From Rhodocyclaceae bacterium (GTDB lineage: Bacteria > Pseudomonadota > Gammaproteobacteria > Burkholderiales > Rhodocyclaceae): a stretch of DNA of 64,000 nucleotides. Position 1 is the first letter of the stretch, and the number at the start of each line of letters is the position of its first letter. Made by a program: the position numbers and the translations under genes. The DNA lies in contig JADKHX010000003.1 in NCBI GenBank assembly GCA_016721505.1, forward strand, positions 248,001 through 312,000, in the 5' to 3' direction. Below are positions 8,262 to 16,557 of this stretch, in pieces. The notes beneath the pieces are model-generated. The model did no database searches and was not told where the DNA came from. It was given only the letters and a program-made list of their open reading frames with translations.

Positions 8262-9590
8262 GTGGCAAATTCCCCTTTGATGCCCGCTGGTAATACGGCC
8301 AAATACGGTGACCTGTGGCGTCGGCTGTGGTTTCTGCTTGGCGCGCTTGTTGTCTATCGGATTGGGGCTCATATCCCGGTTCCTGGCATCGACCCTGCAA
8401 AACTCGCTGAGTTGTTTCAGTCCCAGCAGGGAGGAATACTAGGAATATTTAATTTGTTTTCCGGTGGTGCGCTGTCAAGGTTTACGATTTTCGCACTCGG
8501 TATCATGCCTTACATTTCCTCGTCAATCATTATGCAATTGATGACGATTGCTGTACCGACACTTGAAGCATTGAAAAAAGAAGGTGAAGCTGGCCGTCGA
8601 AAGATTACCCAATATACGCGTTACGGGACTCTTGTTTTGGCTTTAGTGCAGGGTTTTGGGATTGCAATCGCATTGGAATCACAGCGTGAGCTCGTGATTG
8701 ATCCGGGCATGCTGTTCCGGTTGACGACAGTGATGACTTTGGTAACTGGCACCCTTTTCTTGATGTGGCTGGGCGAGCAGATTACTGAGCGAGGTCTTGG
8801 CAACGGAATATCGATCATTATTTTTGCTGGTATAGCGGCAGGGCTTCCATCTTCACTAGCGTCTCTGTCTGAGCTGGTTCGCACCGGTGCAATGCATTTA
8901 GTGTCAGCATTGTTCATTTGCGTTCTTGTGGTACTGGTCACGGCATTTGTAGTTTTCGTTGAGCGTGGCCAACGAAAAATTCTGGTGAACTACGCAAAGC
9001 GACAGGTTGGCAACAAAGTATATGGTGGACAGAGTTCTCATCTGCCTTTGAAGCTAAATATGTCGGGTGTAATTCCACCAATCTTTGCGTCGTCAATTAT
9101 TCTTTTCCCAGCGACAATTGCGGGGTGGTTCGGCAGCGGAGACGGAATGACTTGGCTCAAGGATTTTGCTGCCACGTTAGCGCCGGGGCAGCCAATTTAC
9201 GTTATGTTGTACGCCGCAGCTATTGTGTTTTTTTGTTTCTTTTACACAGCGCTGGTTTTTAATTCACGCGAAACGGCGGACAACCTTAAGAAGAGCGGTG
9301 CGTTTGTTCCAGGGATTCGTCCTGGTGATCAAACCGCGCGATACATTGACAAAATATTAATGCGCTTGACGCTAGCTGGTGCAGTTTATGTAACCCTAGT
9401 TTGCTTGTTGCCTGAATTCTTGATTCTCAGGTATAGCGTACCGTTTTATTTCGGCGGTACCAGTCTGCTGATTATCGTTGTGGTGACGATGGATTTCATG
9501 TCACAGGTTCAAGCGTACATCATGTCACACCAGTATGAGAGTTTGCTGAAAAAAGCTAACTTTAAGGGTGGTGGCGTGCCGGCGCGTTAA
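8262..9590 (+). CDS. secY: Protein translocase subunit SecY (GTG start)
   Basis: SecY is the channel of the Sec translocon in the inner membrane, working with SecE, SecG and SecA. The 442-residue product has ten predicted membrane segments, the early YRIGAHIPVPGID motif, GGALSRFTIFALGIMPYI for the plug and TM2 region, and the conserved cytoplasmic loop with ERGQRKILVNYAKRQ. Start GTG at 8262. The frame ends five bases before infA. Confidence 0.98.
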   Translation: MANSPLMPAGNTAKYGDLWRRLWFLLGALVVYRIGAHIPVPGIDPAKLAELFQSQQGGILGIFNLFSGGALSRFTIFALGIMPYISSSIIMQLMTIAVPTLEALKKEGEAGRRKITQYTRYGTLVLALVQGFGIAIALESQRELVIDPGMLFRLTTVMTLVTGTLFLMWLGEQITERGLGNGISIIIFAGIAAGLPSSLASLSELVRTGAMHLVSALFICVLVVLVTAFVVFVERGQRKILVNYAKRQVGNKVYGGQSSHLPLKLNMSGVIPPIFASSIILFPATIAGWFGSGDGMTWLKDFAATLAPGQPIYVMLYAAAIVFFCFFYTALVFNSRETADNLKKSGAFVPGIRPGDQTARYIDKILMRLTLAGAVYVTLVCLLPEFLILRYSVPFYFGGTSLLIIVVVTMDFMSQVQAYIMSHQYESLLKKANFKGGGVPAR

Positions 9591-9594
9591 TAAG

Positions 9595-9813
9595 ATGTCA
9601 AAAGAAGATGTGATTGAAATGCAGGGTGAGGTGGTCGAAAACCTTCCGAATGCAACCTTTAGAGTAAAGCTTGAAAACAATCACATTGTTTTGGGGCATA
9701 TTTCAGGAAAGATGCGGATGCACTACATTCGCATTCTTCCGGGAGATAAGGTCACGGTTCAACTAACACCTTACGATTTGACCAAGGGTCGGATTGTGTT
9801 TCGTGCAAAGTAG
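9595..9813 (+). CDS. infA: Translation initiation factor IF-1
   Basis: IF-1 occupies the ribosomal A site during initiation. The start is ATG 9595 (MSKEDVIEMQGEVVENLPNA); the longer frame from 9568 overlaps secY. The 72-residue product is the exact family length, an OB fold with FRVKLENNHIVLGHISGKMR and the RILPGDKVTV and YDLTKGRIVFR strands. Confidence 0.98.
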   Translation: MSKEDVIEMQGEVVENLPNATFRVKLENNHIVLGHISGKMRMHYIRILPGDKVTVQLTPYDLTKGRIVFRAK

Positions 9814-9837
9814 TTTTGGAAATTTCCGGAGAACAAT

Positions 9838-9951
9838 ATGAAGGTTCTGGCATCGGTTAAATGCATTTGTCGCAAATGCAAAGTGGTTCGTCGTCATGGC
9901 GTGGTTCGTGTGATCTGTGCGGATCCGCGCCACAAACAGCGACAAGGTTGA
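9838..9951 (+). CDS. rpmJ: 50S ribosomal protein L36
   Basis: This is a 37-residue gene starting at ATG 9838 with a CCGGAG ribosome binding site. L36 organises 23S rRNA late in assembly. The sequence starts MKVLASVKCICRKCKVVRR and has the zinc ligands C11, C14, C27 and H32, so it is the zinc-binding form. Its stop overlaps the -35 box of the candidate alpha-operon promoter. Confidence 0.96.
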   Translation: MKVLASVKCICRKCKVVRRHGVVRVICADPRHKQRQG

Positions 9952-9976
9952 TTTAGTTAAATTTTTTTACTACAAT
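9948..9976 (+). promoter_or_regulatory. Candidate sigma-70 promoter of the alpha operon
   Basis: TTGATT (9948-9953) and TACAAT (9971-9976) are separated by exactly 17 bases, with an AT-rich spacer, and the -35 box overlaps the rpmJ stop codon. It would give a leader of about 55 nt before rpsM. Boxes and spacing are seen; activity is inferred. Confidence 0.7.
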
Positions 9977-10036
9977 CGTCGGTTCACTTTTTGATAGTCC
10001 GAGTGCTGTGCAGTCGGGCGAAATACAGGTAATCAC

Positions 10037-10402
10037 ATGGCTCGTATAGCTGGAGTAAATATCCCCAACCATCAGCACGCGGAAATCGCTTTAACTGCGA
10101 TTTACGGCATAGGCCGCACGCGCGCTAAGAAAATCTGCGAAGCCGTTGGCATCAAGGGTTCGACGAAAGTTAAAGAATTGACCGACGGTGAAATGGATCG
10201 ACTACGCGAGCAGGTAGGTAAGTTCGCAGTTGAGGGCGACCTTCGCCGTGAAGTGACGATGAACATCAAGCGCCTAATGGATCTTGGTTGCTATCGCGGT
10301 TTACGTCATCGTCGCGGACTTCCGGTTCGTGGCCAGCGTACACGCACCAACGCACGCACTCGCAAAGGCCCTCGCAAGGCCATAGCGGCAGCTAAGAAGT
10401 AA
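10037..10402 (+). CDS. rpsM: 30S ribosomal protein S13
   Basis: S13 sits in the head of the small subunit and contacts the P-site tRNA and L5. The 121-residue product starts MARIAGVNIPNHQHAEIALTA and ends with the basic tail RGLPVRGQRTRTNARTRKGPRK, both family signatures. First gene of the alpha operon. Confidence 0.98.
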   Translation: MARIAGVNIPNHQHAEIALTAIYGIGRTRAKKICEAVGIKGSTKVKELTDGEMDRLREQVGKFAVEGDLRREVTMNIKRLMDLGCYRGLRHRRGLPVRGQRTRTNARTRKGPRKAIAAAKK

Positions 10403-10419
10403 AAAAGGGAAAACCTAAC

Positions 10420-10809
10420 ATGGCAAAGACAGCAACAAAGGTTCGTAAGAAGGTTAAGAAGAATGTTGCCGAGGGCATCGCTCACGTGCACGCATCGTTC
10501 AATAACACCATTATCACAATTACTGATCGTCAAGGTAATGCGCTTTCTTGGGCAACCTCTGGCGGTGCCGGTTTTAAGGGATCGCGAAAGTCGACACCGT
10601 TCGCTGCGCAGGTCGCCGCCGAAGCAGCGGGAAAAGCTGCTCAGGAATGCGGTGTAAAGAACGTCGAAGTGCGCATCAAAGGCCCAGGTCCTGGCCGCGA
10701 ATCTGCCGTTCGTGCGTTGAATGCACTTGGTATGAAGATCACCAGTATCACTGATATCACCCCTATTCCACATAACGGATGCCGGCCTCCCAAGCGCCGT
10801 CGCATCTAA
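10420..10809 (+). CDS. rpsK: 30S ribosomal protein S11
   Basis: S11 forms part of the platform next to the E site. The 129-residue product shows GIAHVHASFNNTIITITD and the C-terminal GPGPGRESAVRALNALGMKI and PHNGCRPPKRRR blocks. Standard position between rpsM and rpsD. Confidence 0.98.
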   Translation: MAKTATKVRKKVKKNVAEGIAHVHASFNNTIITITDRQGNALSWATSGGAGFKGSRKSTPFAAQVAAEAAGKAAQECGVKNVEVRIKGPGPGRESAVRALNALGMKITSITDITPIPHNGCRPPKRRRI

Positions 10810-10827
10810 CGTCAAGGAGACGAGACT

Positions 10828-11457
10828 ATGGCCCGTAACCTAGATGCCAAGTGCCGCAAGTGCCGCCGCGAGGGAGAAAAGTTGTTCCTCAAAGGTGAAA
10901 AGTGTTTTACCGATAAGTGCTCTGTTGAGCGCCGAGCCTATGCCCCTGGCCAACACGGTCAGAAATCGGGTCAACGCCTGTCCGGATATGGTCAGCAACT
11001 GCGTGAGAAACAAAAAATTCGCCGTATTTACGGTGTTCTAGAGCGCCAGTTCCGCCGCACTTTCGCAGAAGCCGGTCAGCGCAAAGGCCAGACCGGCGAG
11101 AACCTGTTGCAGTTGCTTGAGGGACGTTTGGACTCCGTTGCCTACCGAATGGGCTTTGGTGTTTCTCGTGCCGAGTCGCGACAAATCGTACGTCACAATG
11201 GCGTTCTCGTTAATGGCAAACGCGTCAACATTCCCTCGTACCTCGTTCGCCCAGGCGATGTTGTGCAGCTAACTGAGGCTGCACGAGGGCATCTGCGTAC
11301 CAAAGCGGCGCTTGCCGCTGCAGAATCGCGCGGCTTTCCGGAATGGTTGGAAGTTGACGTAAAGGCCGCCAAGGGGACCTTCAAAGCCTATCCTGGCCGT
11401 GAAGAGTTGCCACCGACGATCAACGAAGGCTTGGTAGTCGAACTTTATTCGCGCTAA
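10828..11457 (+). CDS. rpsD: 30S ribosomal protein S4
   Basis: S4 nucleates 30S assembly and represses the alpha operon in E. coli. The 209-residue product shows the LDAKCRKCRREGEKL start, GQHGQK, and the S4 RNA-binding domain (LEGRLDSVAYRMGFGVSRAESRQIVRHNGVLVNGKRVNIPS around residues 95-135). C9 and C12 form a CxxC pair; a third cysteine, C31, is also present. Confidence 0.98.
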   Translation: MARNLDAKCRKCRREGEKLFLKGEKCFTDKCSVERRAYAPGQHGQKSGQRLSGYGQQLREKQKIRRIYGVLERQFRRTFAEAGQRKGQTGENLLQLLEGRLDSVAYRMGFGVSRAESRQIVRHNGVLVNGKRVNIPSYLVRPGDVVQLTEAARGHLRTKAALAAAESRGFPEWLEVDVKAAKGTFKAYPGREELPPTINEGLVVELYSR

Positions 11458-11469
11458 TTATTGATTGAT

Positions 11470-11496
11470 GTCCATTGTTCCGTTTGGACAATGGAC
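11470..11496 (+). promoter_or_regulatory. Stem-loop between rpsD and rpoA
   Basis: GTCCATTGT (11470-11478) and ACAATGGAC (11488-11496) form a perfect 9-bp stem with a 9-nt loop, in the 61-bp gap just before the rpoA ribosome binding site. No T-run follows, so it is not a classical terminator. It could tune RNA polymerase alpha expression relative to the ribosomal genes, by attenuation, RNA processing or protein binding. Confidence 0.6.
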
Positions 11497-11518
11497 GTAT
11501 CCCATTTGAAGGAACGCC

Positions 11519-12505
11519 GTGCAAACACTTTTGAAACCTCGCAGTATTGACGTTCAACAGCTTTCCCCGCTTCACGCCCGTGTTGTGATGGAGCCGTTTG
11601 AGCGCGGTTATGGGCATACCCTGGGCAACGCGTTGCGCCGCATCCTCCTGTCGTCGATGGAGGGTGCCGCACCAACCGAAGTGTCGATTGAAGGCGTACT
11701 GCACGAGTATTCGACGTTAGAAGGCGTACGCGAAGACGTAGTTGATATTCTGCTTAACCTTAAAGGTGTAGTTCTCAAGCTGCACAATCGCCGTGAAGCA
11801 GTGTTGAATCTGACCAAAAGTGGTGAAGGTCTTGTTACCGCGGCTGACATCGAAGCTTCGCATGACGTGGAGATTGTTAATCCAGATCACGTTATCGCGC
11901 ACCTGTCGGCTGGCGGCAAATTGAGTATGCAAATTCGTGTCGAATCTGGCCGTGGCTACGTGCCTGCCAATCAGCGCGAAATTGCAAAAGAGAATCGAGT
12001 TATTGGCCAGATCATGCTTGATGCGTCGTTTAGTCCAGTGCGTCGGGTCAGTTACCATGTTGAAAGCGCTCGTGTTGAGCAGCGTACCGATCTTGATAAG
12101 CTGATATTGGATATTGAAACCAACGGTGCAATTGATAATCCTGAGGAAGCGGTTCGGCGTGCGGCACGCATTTTGATGGAGCAACTGACGGCATTTGCTG
12201 ACCTTGAAGGTACTCCTTTGATGGGTGGCGCTGATTCAAAAGGTCCGACGCCGGTTGATCCGATTCTGGTCCGTCCAGTTGACGATTTGGAACTCACGGT
12301 TCGCTCCGCTAATTGTTTGAAGGCCGAGAACATTTACTACATTGGCGATCTCATTCAACGCACGGAAACTGAGTTGTTGAAGACCCCGAACTTGGGTCGT
12401 AAATCGCTCAACGAAATCAAGGAGGTGCTTGCGTCACGCGGGCTGACCTTGGGTATGAAACTTGAAAGTTGGCCGCCAGTCGGCCTTGAGAAGCTGGGCC
12501 AGTAA
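11519..12505 (+). CDS. rpoA: DNA-directed RNA polymerase subunit alpha (GTG start)
   Basis: The alpha dimer nucleates RNA polymerase assembly and its C-terminal domain binds UP elements and activators. The 328-residue product has the N-terminal domain (PFERGYGHTLGNALRRILLSS near residue 30) and the C-terminal domain (SANCLKAENIYYIGDLIQRTE and LLKTPNLGRKSLNEIKEVL from about residue 258). Start GTG at 11519, preceded by AAGGA. Confidence 0.98.
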   Translation: MQTLLKPRSIDVQQLSPLHARVVMEPFERGYGHTLGNALRRILLSSMEGAAPTEVSIEGVLHEYSTLEGVREDVVDILLNLKGVVLKLHNRREAVLNLTKSGEGLVTAADIEASHDVEIVNPDHVIAHLSAGGKLSMQIRVESGRGYVPANQREIAKENRVIGQIMLDASFSPVRRVSYHVESARVEQRTDLDKLILDIETNGAIDNPEEAVRRAARILMEQLTAFADLEGTPLMGGADSKGPTPVDPILVRPVDDLELTVRSANCLKAENIYYIGDLIQRTETELLKTPNLGRKSLNEIKEVLASRGLTLGMKLESWPPVGLEKLGQ

Positions 12506-12590
12506 TTTTTGTATAACTCGCTCGAACTCGTATAACCATTAACCGGTCGTTTGCATTGCGCGGCGACCGCACAAAACGAGGATAGTAAAA

Positions 12591-12977
12591 ATGCGTCACG
12601 GAAACGGATTACGGAAACTAAATCGCACGTCGTCACACCGCTTAGCGATGCTGCGCAACATGGCAGTATCGTTGCTTAAGCATGAGGCAATTAAGACTAC
12701 GTTGCCAAAGGCCAAAGAGTTGCGCCGCGTGGTTGAGCCTTTGATTACGATGGGCAAAACACCGACGCTTGCCAATCGTCGCTTAGCCTTTGATCGACTG
12801 CGTGACCGCGAGATTGCGGGCAAGTTATTTGCGACGCTCGGACCGCGCTATGCTGGCCGCAATGGTGGCTATCTGCGAATTCTGAAAATGGGTTTTCGCG
12901 ATGGTGATAACGCGCCGATGGCTTATGTCGAGCTGATGGATCGTCCTGAAGTCGCAGACACGGAAACCGCAGCTTAA
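12591..12977 (+). CDS. rplQ: 50S ribosomal protein L17
   Basis: L17 lies near the tunnel exit. The 128-residue product starts MRHGNGLRKLNRTSSHRLAM and carries the LPKAKELRRVVEPLITMGK segment. It is the last gene of the alpha operon, 85 bases after rpoA, and is followed by a strong hairpin terminator. Confidence 0.98.
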   Translation: MRHGNGLRKLNRTSSHRLAMLRNMAVSLLKHEAIKTTLPKAKELRRVVEPLITMGKTPTLANRRLAFDRLRDREIAGKLFATLGPRYAGRNGGYLRILKMGFRDGDNAPMAYVELMDRPEVADTETAA

Positions 12978-13016
12978 GTTCGACCAGTTGCAAACGCAGA
13001 TAAGACTGCGTGTTGT

Positions 13017-13046
13017 AAAAAAAGCCAGATTCGTTCTGGCTTTTTT
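13017..13046 (+). terminator. Bidirectional rho-independent terminator between rplQ and cysN
   Basis: AGCCAGA (13023-13029), loop TTCGT, TCTGGCT (13035-13041) then a T-run to 13046 on the plus strand. A run of A from 13017 to 13023 on the other side makes it usable in both directions, which suits the convergent rplQ and cysN genes. Confidence 0.92.
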
Positions 13047-13092
13047 ATTGTCGTTGCAGCACGCCGTGTTGCGCGCCTCCACAGCAACACTG

Positions 13093-14373
13093 TCAGAGGA
13101 TCATTCCCGCCGCGACAGTATTGTTAGTCGTTTCATCGACCAAAATGAAATTCCCGGTAGCTCGATTGCTAGAGTAGCTGTCTGCACAAATTGGCTGTGC
13201 GAGACGCAAGCTGATTTTGGCGATGTCATTCATCGCCAAACCGGTGGCCGGATGGTGTTCCAGACTATTGACGTCCACTCGATACTCAATCGCCTCTATC
13301 ATTGCGCGTGCCTCGCGTGTGGTGTGACGTAGTACATATTTACGTCGGGGCTCTAACGAAGTTTCCGAAAACCAACACAGCATGGCTTCGACACGGCGTG
13401 TCACCAGCACCAACTGGTGAGGTTTGACGATCATATCGCCGCGCGAAATATCGATCTCGTCATCGAGCAGTAGCGTTACCGATTGCTCGGCACCGGCTGA
13501 TGCCATCGAAATTTCTCCCAACTGAATATCGCGAACCCGCGAGCGGCGCTCGGATGGCAGAACCATAACCTCATCACCAATACTGATGCTCCCAGATTCA
13601 ATGCGCCCCATGAACCCTCGATAGTCATGTAACTCGGGACGATCCGCACGTAAGGGTCGGCAAACATACTGGACTGGAAATCGAAACCGCTCATCGCGCT
13701 CCGAATGCGCTGATGGGGTTGCTTCCAGCAGGTCTAACAAAGTTGGACCTGCATACCAGTCCAACTTATCGCCACGATCAACCAACATCTCGCCAGTGAG
13801 CGCAGACATTGGAATGAAATGAACCTTACCCAGACCAATTTGCATCGCAAAGTTTTGATAGTCTGCGCGAATTTGATCGAAGATCGCTTGGTCGTAATCG
13901 ACCAAATCCATTTTATTCACCGCGACCACGATGTTCGGCACACCTAGCAACTTGGTCAAGAAGCTGTGGCGGCGGGTTTGCGTCAGCATGCCTTTGCGCG
14001 CGTCAATCAAAATGACCGCAAGATTTGCTGTCGATGCGGCAGTCACCATGTTGCGCGTGTACTGCTCATGGCCTGGCGAATCACCAATAATGTACTTGCG
14101 TCGACCAGTTGAAAAATAGCGGTAGGCCACGTCGATCGTGATGCCCTGTTCGCGCTCCGCTTGGAGACCGTCGGTGATCAGCGAGAGATCAACTTCTACA
14201 TTGCCTCGTTTCAACGAAGTTTTTTCAATCGCATGCAGCGTGTCCGCCAAAATAGTTCGCGTGTCCCACAGTAGGCGACCTATAAGCGTGCTCTTGCCAT
14301 CATCTACGCTGCCGCAGGTGATGAAGCGCAACAAGCCGTTGTCGATCTCGGGAATATGTTCAAGCGCACTCAC
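13093..14373 (-). CDS. cysN: Sulfate adenylyltransferase subunit 1 (GTPase)
   Basis: CysN hydrolyses GTP to drive APS formation by CysD in assimilatory sulfate reduction. The 426-residue product has the P-loop GSVDDGKST at residue 21, the G3 motif DSPGHEQYTRN near residue 98 and NKMD at 153-156, followed by EF-Tu-like beta-barrel domains. No CysC kinase domain is fused, which fits the APS-reductase-type CysH next door. Start is GTG 14371-14373, overlapping the cysD stop. A copy of the short dispersed repeat encodes HQLVLVTRR at about residues 318-326; comparison from memory with E. coli CysN shows no net length change there. Confidence 0.96.
   Translation of the reverse strand: MSALEHIPEIDNGLLRFITCGSVDDGKSTLIGRLLWDTRTILADTLHAIEKTSLKRGNVEVDLSLITDGLQAEREQGITIDVAYRYFSTGRRKYIIGDSPGHEQYTRNMVTAASTANLAVILIDARKGMLTQTRRHSFLTKLLGVPNIVVAVNKMDLVDYDQAIFDQIRADYQNFAMQIGLGKVHFIPMSALTGEMLVDRGDKLDWYAGPTLLDLLEATPSAHSERDERFRFPVQYVCRPLRADRPELHDYRGFMGRIESGSISIGDEVMVLPSERRSRVRDIQLGEISMASAGAEQSVTLLLDDEIDISRGDMIVKPHQLVLVTRRVEAMLCWFSETSLEPRRKYVLRHTTREARAMIEAIEYRVDVNSLEHHPATGLAMNDIAKISLRLAQPICADSYSSNRATGNFILVDETTNNTVAAGMIL
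13395..13420 (+). repeat. Short dispersed repeat, in frame inside cysN
   Basis: This copy contains the best hairpin of the family, TCACCAGCACCAACTGGTGA at 13401-13420: 7-bp arms and the 6-nt loop CACCAA, preceded by GGCGTG. Read on the cysN strand it encodes HQLVLVTRR with no frame disruption. Confidence 0.85.
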
Positions 14374-15302
14374 TAGAAGTACCCTTCCTTTTTTCGTTGC
14401 TCCATTGATGCTTCTGAGGTTTGATCGTCAAGTCTGGTAGCGCCGCGTTCAGTGACGGTTGCAGTTGCCGTCTCCTCGATAATCATCGCCAACGAGGTCG
14501 CGTTGGATTCGACCGGTGCAGTACACGTTATGTCGCCCACCGTTCTGTAACGCACCATCATCTCTTCCACCAAGTCGCCGGATTGCGCCGGAGTTAGCTC
14601 TGTCACCGGTTGCAGCAAACTGCCTTTTCGTATTACCGGCCTAGCGTGGGCAAAATAAATCGAAGGAAGTGCAAGTTGTTCGCGCTGAATGTATTGCCAT
14701 ACGTCGAGCTCGGTCCAGTTTGAAATTGGAAAGGCGCGGATGTTTTCGCCCTTGTGCACACGCGCGTTGTAAATGTCCCAGACTTCAGGCCGCTGATTTT
14801 TTGGGTTCCACTGTCCAAAATCATCGCGAAAGGAAAAAATTCTCTCTTTGGCACGTGCCTTTTCTTCATCGCGGCGCGCCCCACCAACGCAGCAATCGAA
14901 ACCAAATTCCTCAATCGCCTCAAGTAGGGTTATCGACTGATATTTGTTGCGCGATTCGCCGGCCGTTTTCAACACTACGGTGCCCTTGGCCATCGAATCT
15001 TCCACATTGCGCACGATTAAGCGCTCGCCCAATTCTGCGGCGCGAAAATCGCGGAAATCAGTGACTTCGCGATAATTGTGGCCGGTATCAATATGCAATA
15101 ACGGAAACGGAAATTTCCCCGGTCTAAAAGCTTTCTCGGCCAAGCGTAACAAACAAATCGAATCCTTGCCGCCAGAAAAAAGCAACGCCGGATTCGCGCA
15201 CTGGCCTGCCACTTCGCGCAAGATGTGTATTGACTCGGATTCCAGCCAATCCAGATGCGACAGCGTCCGCCGCCCCCGATAGGTTTGTTCTACTGAACTC
15301 AT
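14373..15302 (-). CDS. cysD: Sulfate adenylyltransferase subunit 2
   Basis: CysD makes adenosine 5'-phosphosulfate from ATP and sulfate, coupled to CysN. The 309-residue product is of normal length and has the PP-loop motif FSGGKDSICLLRL near residue 43, then FPLLHIDTGHNYREV and the C-terminal TGRGxT-like TVTERGATRLDD. Its ATG overlaps the cysH stop (TAATG) and its stop overlaps the cysN GTG, so translation of the three genes is coupled. Confidence 0.97.
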   Translation of the reverse strand: MSSVEQTYRGRRTLSHLDWLESESIHILREVAGQCANPALLFSGGKDSICLLRLAEKAFRPGKFPFPLLHIDTGHNYREVTDFRDFRAAELGERLIVRNVEDSMAKGTVVLKTAGESRNKYQSITLLEAIEEFGFDCCVGGARRDEEKARAKERIFSFRDDFGQWNPKNQRPEVWDIYNARVHKGENIRAFPISNWTELDVWQYIQREQLALPSIYFAHARPVIRKGSLLQPVTELTPAQSGDLVEEMMVRYRTVGDITCTAPVESNATSLAMIIEETATATVTERGATRLDDQTSEASMEQRKKEGYF

Positions 15303-16030
15303 TAAACAGTTCCCACGTTAATCCGCTGCAATCGACCATCGACCATGTGCAGGCCGCACTCTTTAGTTTCCGGATTCTCCCACCACCAACGGCCAGCGCG
15401 AATATCTTCTCCGGGTTGTATCGCGCGAGTGCACGGCGCACAACCGATACTCGGGAAGCCTTGATCGTGCAAGGCGTTGTACGGTACATCATTGGCACGG
15501 ATGTATTCCCAGACTTCAGCATCGCTCCAGAGCGCCAAAGGATTGATTTTTTGCAAACCATTGTTGTCATCAAAGGTACTCGTCACCACGGCTTCGCGCG
15601 TGCTTGATTGACTTGATCGCAGCCCTGTTACCCAAGCACGTTTGCCAGCCAGCGCACGCCGTAGCGGTTCGACTTTGCGGGCATGGCAACAAGCCTTGCG
15701 TGCGGCAATCGAATCAAAGAAGCCATTTATGCCGTAAGCGCTGACGAATGTTTCCACCGATTGGGCCTGCGGCAGGTAAATCGCGCTGCGCCGACCGTAG
15801 TGCGTTGCTGCCTTAGCCATCACCGCATATGTCTCGGGCGGTAAGCGCCCGGTATCGATAGTGAAAATCTCGATATCGATAGAGTTTTTATAGATGATGT
15901 CCATCAGCACCATATCTTCTGCGCCCATGCTGCTGGCGAAAACGACTGGCGCGAATTGTTCGACTGCCGCGCCGAGCTCGCTGACCACAGCGATCACTTT
16001 CGCATCAAGTTGAACCGCGGTTAAACTCAT
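15302..16030 (-). CDS. cysH: Adenylyl-sulfate (APS) reductase, iron-sulfur type
   Basis: This thioredoxin-dependent reductase turns APS into sulfite. The 242-residue product carries a Cys-Cys pair (KACCHARKVEPL near residue 115), a C-x2-C motif (GCAPCTRA near 200) and the catalytic ECGLH at the C-terminus. The four cysteines bind a [4Fe-4S] cluster and mark the APS-using branch of the family; PAPS reductases lack them. This explains why no cysC kinase is present. It is cotranscribed with cysD, cysN, DUF934 and cysI. Confidence 0.95.
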   Translation of the reverse strand: MSLTAVQLDAKVIAVVSELGAAVEQFAPVVFASSMGAEDMVLMDIIYKNSIDIEIFTIDTGRLPPETYAVMAKAATHYGRRSAIYLPQAQSVETFVSAYGINGFFDSIAARKACCHARKVEPLRRALAGKRAWVTGLRSSQSSTREAVVTSTFDDNNGLQKINPLALWSDAEVWEYIRANDVPYNALHDQGFPSIGCAPCTRAIQPGEDIRAGRWWWENPETKECGLHMVDGRLQRINVGTV

Positions 16031-16038
16031 CGATATCT

Positions 16039-16557
16039 TTAGGCCGCGCGCCGACGAAATAGTGGCAATGATTGATCATTGGCGCTTTGATACACCTCGG
16101 GGAAGTCGTTGAACGCATTCAAAGCCGCCGCTGCATCTCGGCCTTCTGAAATCAAAAACGAATCGAACCCAACGCGCGCCAGATAGAAAAGTTGATCGCG
16201 GCCTACGTCACCAAATGCGCGCAGCTCGCCCGTGTAGCCATATCTTTGGCGCAACAAACTTGCGGTCGAATAACCCCGCCCATCAGCGAATTTTGGGAAA
16301 TGCACGGCGACGAGATCAAGTGCAGCCAAATCATCTGCGAGCACCGAAGGCTCGTCAGTTGGCGCTAACCACACACCAAGCGGCTTGCCATTCGCTGATT
16401 TCTCTGCCAACAACTCAGCTCGTTGTTCCAACCAAATCGCCAGCGGAAGCAAAGTTGGTACGCCAGTTGGTGCTGGTGACACGCCGTCAGCGACCAGCCA
16501 TTCATCAACAATTAATTTGCCGTCGCGGATCAGATGCAAGGGTTTGCCGTCAGACAT
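16039..16557 (-). CDS. DUF934 family protein of the sulfite reductase operon
   Basis: A 172-residue protein of unknown biochemistry that in proteobacteria sits almost always between cysI and cysH. It has the family core FPKFADGRGYSTASLLRQRYGYTGELRAFGDVGRDQLFYL. Start ATG 16557 overlaps the end of cysI by eight bases; a longer upstream frame lies inside cysI. No cysJ flavoprotein is present nearby, so a role in feeding electrons to CysI is possible but only inferred. The linker at residues 24-33 (DGVSPAPTGV) comes from a copy of the dispersed repeat. Confidence 0.88.
   Translation of the reverse strand: MSDGKPLHLIRDGKLIVDEWLVADGVSPAPTGVPTLLPLAIWLEQRAELLAEKSANGKPLGVWLAPTDEPSVLADDLAALDLVAVHFPKFADGRGYSTASLLRQRYGYTGELRAFGDVGRDQLFYLARVGFDSFLISEGRDAAAALNAFNDFPEVYQSANDQSLPLFRRRAA
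16462..16488 (-). repeat. Short dispersed repeat, in frame inside the DUF934 gene
   Basis: On the gene strand the copy reads GACGGCGTGTCACC followed by AGCACCAACTGGCG and encodes DGVSPAPTGV, placed between the N-terminal strand and the conserved core. The same reading frame is used by the copy in the cytochrome gene at 36.9 kb. Confidence 0.85.

Noticed and set aside
12506..12590. Regulatory element in the rpoA-rplQ gap
   Set aside because: There is only a short direct repeat (GTATAAC twice) and a 5-bp inverted repeat, which is within chance.
15230..15607. A 125-residue plus-strand frame opposite cysH
   Set aside because: It is a shadow of the strongly supported cysH gene, with no ribosome binding site or recognisable domain. 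The same holds for other long antisense frames such as 2831-3388, 16385-16894, 32937-33590 and 35554-36117.
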